From NCBI GenBank assembly GCA_030041195.1, contig JASHOI010000361.1, forward strand, positions 1-14,464: DNA of 14,464 nucleotides, in the 5' to 3' direction. The notes under the pieces were generated by a model. The model was not told the DNA's origin and searched no databases. It was given only the letters and a program-made list of their open reading frames with translations. The translations under genes and the position numbers were made by a program. This stretch comes from Streptosporangiaceae bacterium. Its GTDB lineage: Bacteria > Actinomycetota > Actinomycetes > Streptosporangiales > Streptosporangiaceae. Below, one piece after another: positions 7,273 through 14,464 of the stretch; position 1 is the stretch's first letter, and the number at the start of each line of letters is the position of its first letter.

Positions 7273-8062
7273 ACCGCGACGCTATGCCAAGAGAGGGACC
7301 CTCCGCCACGCGCGATGCCGCCGGGCGGCCGCCTGCTCCCCCGCCAGCCTGCCATGTGTCGAGGATCTCGTCGATTTTGGCGCGAACGCGGTCCCTGGCC
7401 ACGTCCCGCGGCGTGCCCGACATCAGGAGCTCGTCGTAGCCGGTGTCCTCGTGCCGGATCGACGCGACGACGGCGAGCTTGATCGCGTCGGGGTCGAGCG
7501 CGCGGGCAGCGGCCGAGCGGCCCACCCGCCCGCTTCCGCGCACCGCCGCGTGCGCGGCGATCGCCTGGGCCCGGGCCGGCGAGCACCCTGGATACAGCCG
7601 CGTGATCTCCTTGGCCAGCCTGCCCTGAAACTCGAGGTCCTGATCCGCGCGTCGCTCGGCGTCCCGTTCCCTGCGCCGCTGCCGCATCTCGGCGTCGGCC
7701 AGGCACTGCTCCTCGGCCCGCTCCAGGGCCGCCTCCTCGACCAGGATTCCCTGGCGCTCGTACCGCTTCCTGGACCGGCTCCATCGGACGACCACGGCCG
7801 CGAGCGTGCTGCCGGCCTTCGCGCGGCGCGACAGCGCCGCGTTGCCTGCTGGGAGGAACACCAGGTGATCCATGTCCGCGCAGGTCAGGCATTGAGGCCC
7901 GGGATCCTCCATGATCAGGTACGGGCCGGTGTCACCGCAGCCGGTGCACCTGAACTCTTTGATCGGCTCGATAACGACTAGGTCGGGGGCCGTGCTCTGC
8001 CGTTCGGCTCTCCGATCGCGCTCCGCCCGTTGCCCGAGGCTCGGTTCCCGGCTTTTGCTCAA
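7244..8062 (-). CDS. DUF2293 domain protein with zinc-ribbon-like N-terminus
   Basis: 272 residues from a TTG at 8062. This start is set by a strong GGAGGAGG (8077-8070) seven bases upstream; the frame is open further upstream, but that part runs antisense-like through the yccF-type gene and is not coding. The N-terminus has four cysteines, C39-x2-C42 and C58-x2-C61, spaced like a zinc ribbon. The middle (about 85-150) is highly charged (ERAEEQCLADAEMRQRRRERDAERR) and probably a long helix or coiled coil. The DUF2293 domain is at about 152-237 (LYPGCSPARAQAIAAHA, GSGRVGRSAAARALD, VVASIRHEDTGYDELLMSG). The function is unknown; the zinc-ribbon-plus-basic-helix layout suggests nucleic-acid or protein binding, which is inference. 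It overlaps the DUF2277 gene at its end. Confidence 0.88.
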   Translation of the reverse strand: MSKSREPSLGQRAERDRRAERQSTAPDLVVIEPIKEFRCTGCGDTGPYLIMEDPGPQCLTCADMDHLVFLPAGNAALSRRAKAGSTLAAVVVRWSRSRKRYERQGILVEEAALERAEEQCLADAEMRQRRRERDAERRADQDLEFQGRLAKEITRLYPGCSPARAQAIAAHAAVRGSGRVGRSAAARALDPDAIKLAVVASIRHEDTGYDELLMSGTPRDVARDRVRAKIDEILDTWQAGGGAGGRPAASRVAEGPSLGIASRYVPEHQDPA

Positions 8063-8172
8063 CGCCGCACCTCCTCCGCCCGTCAGCCGCTGCCGCTCCA
8101 GGCATGACGGTACGCCGCCGGCCGCGGTCGCGTCCCGTCCAGACAGATGCGCGCCGAACCGAGCCCTTGTCG

Positions 8173-8568
8173 TCAGGCCAGGGTGGAATACTGCCGCTCG
8201 GTCGGGACGATCTGGACGCCGAGCGGGAGCAGCGTGACCGGGATGATCTTGAAGCTGGCCAGCCCGAGCGGGATGCCGATGATCGTCAGGCACAGAGCCA
8301 CGCCCGTCACCAGGTGGCCGAGCGCCAGCCACCAGCCGAACAGCACGATCCAGATGATGTTGCCGATCATGGAGCCGACGCCGGCGTCCCGGCGCGGCTC
8401 GATCGTCCGGCCGAACGGCCAGAGAACGTAGTTCGCGATCCTGAATGACGCGATGCCGAACGGAATCGTGATGATCAGGACGAAGCAGATCAGCCCGGCG
8501 ATCACGTAGCCGATCGCCATCCACAGCCCGCAGAGCACGAGCCAGATCACGTTGAGAATCGCCTTCAT
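8173..8568 (-). CDS. YccF-family inner-membrane protein
   Basis: 131 residues with two repeated YccF units. Each has a hydrophobic helix pair and a conserved IPFG/IPLG turn: NVIWLVLCGLWMAIGY with ITIPFGIASFRIANYVLWPFG, then NIIWIVLFGWWLALGH with IIGIPLGLASFKIIPVTLLPLG. This gives about four membrane segments. The length fits the family; the function is not established. AGGGGG lies about 11 bases before ATG 8568. It sits 78 bases after the dapB stop and 110 bases before the DUF2293 start, same strand, so read-through from dapB is possible. Confidence 0.92.
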   Translation of the reverse strand: MKAILNVIWLVLCGLWMAIGYVIAGLICFVLIITIPFGIASFRIANYVLWPFGRTIEPRRDAGVGSMIGNIIWIVLFGWWLALGHLVTGVALCLTIIGIPLGLASFKIIPVTLLPLGVQIVPTERQYSTLA

Positions 8569-8591
8569 CGCCCGGTTTGCCCCCTTCTTGA

Positions 8592-8642
8592 GCCAGCTTC
8601 CCCCGCCTCAGGCTGGCCTACCCCTTCTCGGGCCGGGCCGAG
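8592..8642 (-). terminator. Tandem hairpins after dapB (weak terminator candidate)
   Basis: Between dapB and the yccF-like gene, CTCGG/CCGAG (8627-8631 and 8638-8642, 6-base loop) is followed on the minus strand by GCCAGC/GCTGGC (8592-8597 and 8612-8617, 14-base loop). Both are short and lack a T-run. They may attenuate or end dapB transcription. Confidence 0.3.
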
Positions 8643-8646
8643 CTTC

Positions 8647-9669
<1,023 letters not shown>

Positions 9670-10587
9670 CTAGTGGGCAGGGCTCAGTTCGAACCCGTGG
9701 AAGTTGCCGCTGCTGTCGACGTAGAAGCCGACGATCACACCGAGGTTGCTGATTCCCGCGACGTTCGTGCCTTCGGTGCCGGCCGGGTCCTCGACCGGGG
9801 TGAACACGCCGTGTACCTCGGTGAACCCGTGAAATTCGCCGCTGGCGTCCACCCATTCCCCGACGACCACCCCGGCATCGTTGATCGCCGCGGTGAGCGT
9901 GCTGAACGCCGGCGCGACCGGGTCGCTGACCGTGGTGAACGTGCCGGGGGGTCCGGCAAAGGCGACGGTATCGCCGTTGCTCTCGGTGTAGCTCCCGGTG
10001 ACCTGCCCGAAGTCGTTGATGTACCCCACGCTGGTGCCCTGCCCGGATGCGGTTCCAGCGTTCGGGTCGTTGATCGTGGTGAAATTGCCGTCCCGGTCGA
10101 CGAACCCGTGCTGAACGCCGCTGGAGTCGACGTAGAACCCGGCGATCACACCGAGGTTGTTCATGTTCGCGACAAACGTGCCTTGCCCGGACGCCGTCCC
10201 AGCATTCGGATCGTTGATCGTGGTGAAACTGCCGTCCCGGTCGGCGAACCCGTGAGCGTTGCCGCTGCTGTCAAGGTAGTAGCCGACCGCTACCCCCAGG
10301 TCGTTGACGACGGTCAGGAACGTGTCGGCGGCGCCGGGCACGTTGATCGCGGTGAACGTGCCATCCCGGTCGATGAACCCGTGCTCGCTGCCGCTGCTGT
10401 CGAAGTAGAACCCGGACACCACTCCCTCGTCGTTGACGCCAACGGCGACGGTGCCCGCGGCGCCAGGCACATCGATCGTGGCATACCGCCCGGGCGCAGC
10501 CGCTGCGGACGCAGCGGCCGGCGCCAGTGCCAGCGCCGACGCGACGCCTGCGATCAGCAACAGTCGATGCGGCGTTCTGAGCGACAT
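9670..10587 (-). CDS. Secreted HAF-type repeat protein
   Basis: 305 residues from ATG 10587, chosen because GAGG lies six bases upstream and a clear signal peptide follows (MSLRTPHRLLLIAGVASALALAP, then AAASA, cleavage near residue 25-30). A GTG at 10626 would add 13 residues in front and is less likely. The mature part is six repeats of about 43-48 residues. Each has a TTIN/DPNA strand, a (V)NDLGVxxGxY strand, D(S)SGxxHGF and a DRDGxF turn, matching extracellular HAF-repeat proteins. Six such units suggest a beta-propeller (inference). Repeat 4 replaces HGF with VAF and has an altered DRDG turn. No LPxTG, lipobox or C-terminal anchor is seen, so it is probably released. The function is unknown. 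It is divergent from the SARP regulator, whose operator-like repeats lie in front of it. Confidence 0.82.
   Translation of the reverse strand: MSLRTPHRLLLIAGVASALALAPAAASAAAAPGRYATIDVPGAAGTVAVGVNDEGVVSGFYFDSSGSEHGFIDRDGTFTAINVPGAADTFLTVVNDLGVAVGYYLDSSGNAHGFADRDGSFTTINDPNAGTASGQGTFVANMNNLGVIAGFYVDSSGVQHGFVDRDGNFTTINDPNAGTASGQGTSVGYINDFGQVTGSYTESNGDTVAFAGPPGTFTTVSDPVAPAFSTLTAAINDAGVVVGEWVDASGEFHGFTEVHGVFTPVEDPAGTEGTNVAGISNLGVIVGFYVDSSGNFHGFELSPAH
10034..10254 (-). repeat. Near-identical 77-bp tandem units inside the HAF gene
   Basis: 10034-10110 and 10178-10254 match at 69 of 77 bases with a 144-base (48-codon) period. Only two of the eight differences change a residue. They encode the HGF.DRDG.FTTINDPNAG segment of two adjacent protein repeats, and point to an internal duplication. 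Confidence 0.75.
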
Positions 10588-10669
10588 CGGGAACCTCGCC
10601 TTCCGGCCCGGCTCGGACGGCGACACCCGCGGCCCGGATCCGGCATCACCGGCCCGTGCGGGCTGTCAG

Positions 10670-10700
10670 CCGCCATGCCACGTTTGCGTGCCATGGGCGG
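10670..10700. promoter_or_regulatory. Imperfect dyad in the HAF/SARP intergenic region
   Basis: CCGCCATGCCACG, then TTTG, then CGTGCCATGGGCGG form a 13/14-bp dyad with one mismatch and one extra base. It could be an operator, or a 5' hairpin on the HAF-gene transcript. It lies about 80 bases before either start codon. Confidence 0.4.
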
Positions 10701-10716
10701 TTAGTCTTCCGTGTGG

Positions 10717-10745
10717 TGGTAGCAATCTGGTAGCGAACCTGTAGC
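10717..10745. promoter_or_regulatory. SARP-type heptamer direct repeats, three copies at 11-bp period
   Basis: TGGTAGC (10717), TGGTAGC (10728) and CTGTAGC (10739) are each separated by exactly four bases. Direct heptamers at one helical turn are the known binding pattern of SARP regulators, and the adjacent gene encodes one. On the minus strand the repeat nearest the HAF gene lies eight bases from AAGACT (10708-10703), a weak -10-like box at the spacing reported for SARP-activated promoters. Toward the regulator no good -10 is visible. The target is therefore probably the HAF gene, perhaps with autoregulation. Confidence 0.6.
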
Positions 10746-10779
10746 ACTAGGCAACGGCGCCGAAGCGGGCGGAGGTCGC

Positions 10780-13743
10780 ATGACGAAGCTGGAGTTCTGC
10801 CTGCTCGGGCCGTTACTGGTGCGTCGCGGCGGGGCAGTCTTGCCGATGCCGCGGGGCAACCAGCGGGCGGTGCTCGCGGTGCTGTTGCTGAATCGAGGCC
10901 GGGTGGTGTCGGTCGGCGAGATCGCCGAGACGCTGTGGGGGCCCGCGCCGCCGCCGTCGGCCCCGGCGACCGTGCGGAACTACGTGAAGAGGCTGCGTCG
11001 TGTGCTGGGCGATCCAGGCCAGGCCCGGATCGTCACCCGGTCCCCGGGGTACGTGATCCGGGTTGATCCCGGGGAACTGGACGTGGCACGGTTCGAGGCC
11101 TTGCTCGACGGCGCGCGCAACGCTGCGCGAGGCGGTTCCTGGGAGGCTGCGGCCGATCAGGCACGGGAGGCAATGGCGCTGTGGCGCGGCGAGCCGCTGG
11201 CCGACGTGGAGTCGGAGGCGCTGGCGCTGCGCGAGGTTCCGCGGCTGGCGGAGCTGCAACTGCAGGCGGCGGAGCTGCGGATCGACGCTGAGCTGCGCCT
11301 GGGCCGCCACGGCGTGGTCATCGCCGAGCTCGAGCGCATGGCCGCCGCTTATCCGCTGCGGGAGCACCTGCACGCCCTGCTGATGCTCGCCCTGTACCGC
11401 GACGGCCGCCGGGCCGAAGCGCTGGCCGCCTATCAGCGCGCCCGGCGGCTGCTCGTGGATGAGCTGGGCGCCGAGCCGGGAGCCGAACTGCGCGAGCTGC
11501 ACCGGCAAATCCTCACCGCCGGGCCGGTCCTGGCGGGTCCCGAGTCCGGGCAACTGCCGCCGGGTGGGGCCGGGCCGTCGGGTGCCGGGCCGGCAGGTGT
11601 GGTGCCACGGGAGCTGCCGGGCCCGGTGCCGCAGTTCGTAGGGCGGGCAGCAGAGCTGGCGGACCTGACCGGGATGCTGGAACGGGCCAGCGCGCACAGG
11701 CCGAAGACCCTGGTGATCTCGGCGATCGCCGGGACGGCCGGGGTGGGTAAGACGGCGCTGGCGGCGCACTGGGCGCATCAGGTGGCGGACCGCTTCCCGG
11801 ACGGGCAGCTGCATGTGAACCTGCGTGGCTATGACCCCGGCCAGCCCATGTCGGCGGCTGACGCCCTGGCCGGGTTCCTGCGCAGCCTGGGCGTGGCCGA
11901 GCAGGATATCCCGGCCCAGACCGGGGAGCGCGCGGCACGGTACCGGAGTTTGCTGGCGGGCAGGCGGATGCTGATCATGATCGATAACGCCTGGGATGTG
12001 GAGCAGGTCCGGCCGCTGCTGCCAGGCAGCCCATCGTGCGCGGCGGTGGTGACCAGCCGCGATGCACTGGCCGGGCTGGTGGCCAGGGACGGTGCCCACC
12101 GGCTGGATCTGGGCCTGCTGCCGCCGGCCGAGGCCGTCGGGTTGCTGCGGGCGGTCATCGGCGAGCGGGTGGATGCCGAGCCTGAAGCGGCCGCGACGCT
12201 GGCCGGGTACTGTGCCCGGCTGCCGCTGGCGCTGCGGGTGGCCGCCGAGCGCGCCGCGGCCTCACCCGGCGTCTCCCTGGCGGATGTCACGTCGGAGCTC
12301 GCTGATCAGCAGGAGCGGCTGGACCTGCTGGACGCCGCCGGGGACCGGCTGACGGCGCTCCGGGCCGTGTTCTCCTGGTCGGTCCGGCACCTGGATGGCC
12401 AGGCCGCGCGCGCCTTCCGGCTGCTTGGGCTGCACCCCGTCGCCGACTTTGACGTCTACGCCGCCGCCGCGCTTACCGACACCACGCTCCGCCAGGCTCG
12501 CCGACTGCTGGACCGGCTGGCCCGCGCCCACCTGATCGAGCCCGCCGGGACGGGCCGTTACGGCATGCACGACCTGCTCCGCGCCTACGCCGCCGATCAT
12601 GCTGCCGACCACCACAGCGAGCGGGAACGGCGGGCGGCGCTGACACGCCTGTTCGACCACTACCTGGCCACCGCCGCCGTCGCGGCCGGCACTTTGTTCC
12701 CCGCCGACCCTGACCAGCCAGCGCCACCCCAGCCGGCCGGCCCTGTGCCGCCGGTCACCAGCCCTGCCGCAGCGCTGGCCTGGCTGGACGCACAGCGGTC
12801 TGCCCTCGTCGCGGTCGCCGCGCACGCCGCCGACCACGGATGGCCCGGTCACGCCATCGGCCTGTCCGCCACCATCTTCCGCTACCCGGATGTCGGCCAC
12901 CTCACCGATGCCGCCGCCATGCACGGTCATGCCCGCCGCGCCGCCGCACAGGCGGGCGACCGGACCGCCGAAGCGGCGGCGCTCACGATGCTCGGTGCTG
13001 CCGACGCTGCTCAGGGCCGTCTCCGCCAGGCCACCGGACACCTTCAGCAGGCCCTGGCCCTGTGCCGTCAGAACGGTGACAGGATCGGCGAGGCCCGCGC
13101 GCTCGGCTATCTCGGCATGGCCGATTATTGCCAGGGCCGTTACCGGCGATCGGGTGGGTGCCACCGAAAGGCGCTGGCCATCTACCTGGAGATCGGCGAT
13201 CACGCCGGTGAGGCGCGTGAGCTGCACCATCTCGGAGTCGTTGACCTGCGGCAGGGCAGTTATGAGCAGGCCGCCGCACACCTGCGGCGGTCGCTGACGC
13301 TCTTCCGCGACGTCGGCCTCCGGTCGGGCGAGGCCCACGTGCTGGGCAACCTCGGCGAGCTCGAACTGCGCCAGGGCCATTACGTGCAGGCCACCGGCCA
13401 TCTCCGCCGGTCGCTGGGGCTGGGCCGCGAGATCGGCAGCCGGTTGTGCCAGGCCCGGGCGCTGGCCTGGCTGGGCGTTTCCGAGCTGCGGCAGGGCCGC
13501 TGCCGACAGGCCATCGGCCATCTCCGGCAGTCGCTGGCCCTGCACAGCCAGGCCGGCAATTGCTCTGGTCAGGCCGAGGCGCTCAACGGCCTTGGTGAAG
13601 CGTTCCTCGCCGCGCGCCAGGCCGGCCAGGCCAGCGCCCGGCACGCCGCCGCGCTGGCCCTCGCGATCCAGTGCGGTGATAAGCCCGAGCAGGCACGGGC
13701 CCAGTGCGGCCTGGCCAGCGCGGCACTGGGAACCGCGCCCTGA
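10780..13743 (+). CDS. AfsR/SARP-family regulator (SARP - NB-ARC - TPR)
   Basis: 987 residues, the full AfsR layout. An OmpR-type winged helix (about 1-95: FCLLGPLLVRRGG, LWGPAPPPSAPATVRNYVKRLRR, SPGYVIRVDPGELD) and a bacterial transcriptional activation domain (about 98-245) form the SARP part. The STAND ATPase follows: Walker A GTAGVGKT (318-325), Walker B LIMIDN (398-403), an LPLALRVAAERAA GLPL-type motif and GMHDLLRAYA (MHD, 596-598). The C-terminus holds six TPR-like units of exactly 40 residues each (728-967). The family activates secondary-metabolite and development genes by binding heptamer repeats, with the ATPase/TPR parts sensing a signal or partner. The start has GGAGG four bases before the ATG. 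All catalytic motifs look intact. The stop touches the convergent M16 stop. The obvious nearby target is the divergent HAF gene. Confidence 0.94.
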   Translation: MTKLEFCLLGPLLVRRGGAVLPMPRGNQRAVLAVLLLNRGRVVSVGEIAETLWGPAPPPSAPATVRNYVKRLRRVLGDPGQARIVTRSPGYVIRVDPGELDVARFEALLDGARNAARGGSWEAAADQAREAMALWRGEPLADVESEALALREVPRLAELQLQAAELRIDAELRLGRHGVVIAELERMAAAYPLREHLHALLMLALYRDGRRAEALAAYQRARRLLVDELGAEPGAELRELHRQILTAGPVLAGPESGQLPPGGAGPSGAGPAGVVPRELPGPVPQFVGRAAELADLTGMLERASAHRPKTLVISAIAGTAGVGKTALAAHWAHQVADRFPDGQLHVNLRGYDPGQPMSAADALAGFLRSLGVAEQDIPAQTGERAARYRSLLAGRRMLIMIDNAWDVEQVRPLLPGSPSCAAVVTSRDALAGLVARDGAHRLDLGLLPPAEAVGLLRAVIGERVDAEPEAAATLAGYCARLPLALRVAAERAAASPGVSLADVTSELADQQERLDLLDAAGDRLTALRAVFSWSVRHLDGQAARAFRLLGLHPVADFDVYAAAALTDTTLRQARRLLDRLARAHLIEPAGTGRYGMHDLLRAYAADHAADHHSERERRAALTRLFDHYLATAAVAAGTLFPADPDQPAPPQPAGPVPPVTSPAAALAWLDAQRSALVAVAAHAADHGWPGHAIGLSATIFRYPDVGHLTDAAAMHGHARRAAAQAGDRTAEAAALTMLGAADAAQGRLRQATGHLQQALALCRQNGDRIGEARALGYLGMADYCQGRYRRSGGCHRKALAIYLEIGDHAGEARELHHLGVVDLRQGSYEQAAAHLRRSLTLFRDVGLRSGEAHVLGNLGELELRQGHYVQATGHLRRSLGLGREIGSRLCQARALAWLGVSELRQGRCRQAIGHLRQSLALHSQAGNCSGQAEALNGLGEAFLAARQAGQASARHAAALALAIQCGDKPEQARAQCGLASAALGTAP
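12961..13680 (+). repeat. Six 120-bp tandem units (TPR array)
   Basis: Codons 728-967 of the regulator are six gapless 40-residue units of the form xxGEARALxxLGxxxLRQGxYxQAxGHLRxSLxLxRxxGx. They are also recognisable at DNA level (for example CAGGGCC and GGCCATCTCCG repeats). The uniform length points to expansion by unequal recombination. Confidence 0.7.
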
Positions 13744-14464
13744 TCAGCCGAGCGACGCGGCAAACGCGTCCACGTCGTCGAACGGCCCGACGACCGCGAG
13801 CGCCTTGGGCTGGGCCAGCACGGTGGCCGCAACCTCGCGCACGTCATCGTGGGTGACCGCGTCGATCGACGCCAGGATCTCATCGACCGGCTCCAGCCGC
13901 GGGTACACGAGCTCGGCCTTGCCCAGCCGGCTCATGCGCGACGACGGATCCTCCAGGCCGAGCACGATCGACCCGCGCAGCTGGCCCTTGCCTCGGTCCA
14001 GCTCGTCGTCGGTCAGCCCGCCGGAGATCACCTTGGCGATCTCGTCCCGGCATATCGACAGCACCTCGTCGGCCTTGGCCGGAAGGCAGCCCGCGTAGAC
14101 GCCCCAGATCCCGGAGTCGGCGTGCTGCGAGCTGAAGCTGTACACCGAGTAAGCCAGGCCGCGCTTCTCGCGCACCTCCTGGAACAGCCGGGACGACATG
14201 CCGCCGCCCAGCGCGGCGTTCAGCACGCCGAGCGCGAACCTGCGGTCGTCGGTCCGCGGCAGCCCGCCGCAGCCCAGGACCAGGTTCGCCTGCTCGATGC
14301 CCCGTGGAACCAGCCGCACGCCGGTGCCGGCCGGGACGTCCACGGCCTCCCCCGGCCGGGGCAGGCGCGGGGGCAGCGGGCCGGAGTTCCCGGTCAGCGC
14401 CGGGCCGAACGCCGATCGCGCCAGCTCGACCACCTCGGCGTGGTCCAGGCTTCCCGCGGCGGCC
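13744..14464 (-). CDS. M16-family (pitrilysin-like) zinc peptidase, C-terminal part
   Basis: Open from the right edge to a TGA at 13744-13746; reading continues upstream of 14433 (AAAGSLDHAEVVELAR), so the 5' end lies outside the window. About 240 residues are visible, corresponding to the second M16 domain: LVLGCGGLPRTDDRRFALGVLN, GGGMSSRLFQEVREKRGLAYSVYSF with the conserved Arg/Tyr pair that helps substrate binding, and YPRLEPVDEILASIDAVTHDDVREVA. The HxxEH zinc site would be in the missing N-terminal half. In Streptomyces this gene sits between pnp and dapB. It is convergent with the SARP regulator with no base between the stop codons. Confidence 0.92.
   Translation of the reverse strand, partial: AAAGSLDHAEVVELARSAFGPALTGNSGPLPPRLPRPGEAVDVPAGTGVRLVPRGIEQANLVLGCGGLPRTDDRRFALGVLNAALGGGMSSRLFQEVREKRGLAYSVYSFSSQHADSGIWGVYAGCLPAKADEVLSICRDEIAKVISGGLTDDELDRGKGQLRGSIVLGLEDPSSRMSRLGKAELVYPRLEPVDEILASIDAVTHDDVREVAATVLAQPKALAVVGPFDDVDAFAASLG

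Noticed and set aside
7313..7345. GC-rich stretch near 7313-7345 as a possible structured RNA
   Set aside because: It is within the DUF2293 coding sequence and shows no conserved RNA pattern that I recognise.
8063..8524. Upstream extension of the DUF2293 frame to 8524
   Set aside because: It would overlap the yccF-like gene on the same strand in another frame and has no family similarity. The strong GGAGGAGG before TTG 8062 marks the real start.
12262..13644. A 460-codon open frame on the minus strand, and a similar one at 10813-12099
   Set aside because: Both are antisense to the AfsR-type regulator. The repeated look of the first only mirrors the TPR repeats.
12961..13680. Regular 120-base spacing as a possible CRISPR or satellite array
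   Set aside because: The period is codon-phased and encodes TPR-like helices of the regulator. There are no conserved short repeats with unique spacers.

Overview
The window is very GC-rich (roughly 70 percent by eye). It has GTG and TTG starts, GGAGG-type ribosome sites and actinomycete-type families (AfsR/SARP regulator, DUF2277, DUF2293, DUF4190, a dapB/M16-peptidase neighbourhood). It most likely comes from a filamentous soil actinomycete; I cannot name the genus from sequence alone.

Layout. 1-1415 (minus): an NfeD-like membrane protein followed by an SPFH/band-7 protein that runs off the left edge, a classic NfeD-stomatin operon. 1568-3220 (plus): a FadD-type acyl-CoA ligase, divergent from nfeD, with a palindromic operator candidate between them. 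3341-4012 (minus): a LysE/RhtB exporter, convergent with the ligase and separated from it by a stem-loop. 4039-5466 (plus): a cytochrome P450, divergent from lysE.

5476-7008 is an IS5-family insertion sequence (IS427-like group) with 18-bp imperfect terminal inverted repeats and a CTAA target duplication. It sits 9 bases after the P450 stop codon. Its transposase is split over two frames and its start site lies in a perfect 11-bp inverted repeat. The element is longer than usual because a DUF4190 membrane-protein gene lies between the transposase and the right end, as a passenger.

7039-9390 (minus) holds dapB, a YccF membrane protein, a DUF2293 protein and a DUF2277 protein, all co-oriented. 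The last two overlap by 29 bases. 9670-13743 holds a divergent pair: a secreted six-repeat HAF-type protein (minus) and a full-length AfsR-type SARP-NB-ARC-TPR regulator (plus). Their shared intergenic region carries three heptamer repeats at an exact 11-bp period, the signature of a SARP operator, plus a separate dyad. 13744-14464 (minus) is the C-terminal part of an M16 peptidase, which continues beyond the right edge. Its stop codon abuts that of the regulator with no base between them.

In Streptomyces the M16 peptidase and dapB are next to each other (pnp - M16 peptidase - dapB). Here a two-gene block, a SARP regulator with its probable secreted-protein target, separates them. That block and the passenger-carrying IS are the accessory parts of an otherwise core-like region. 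I see no CRISPR array, tRNA, rRNA or phage genes.
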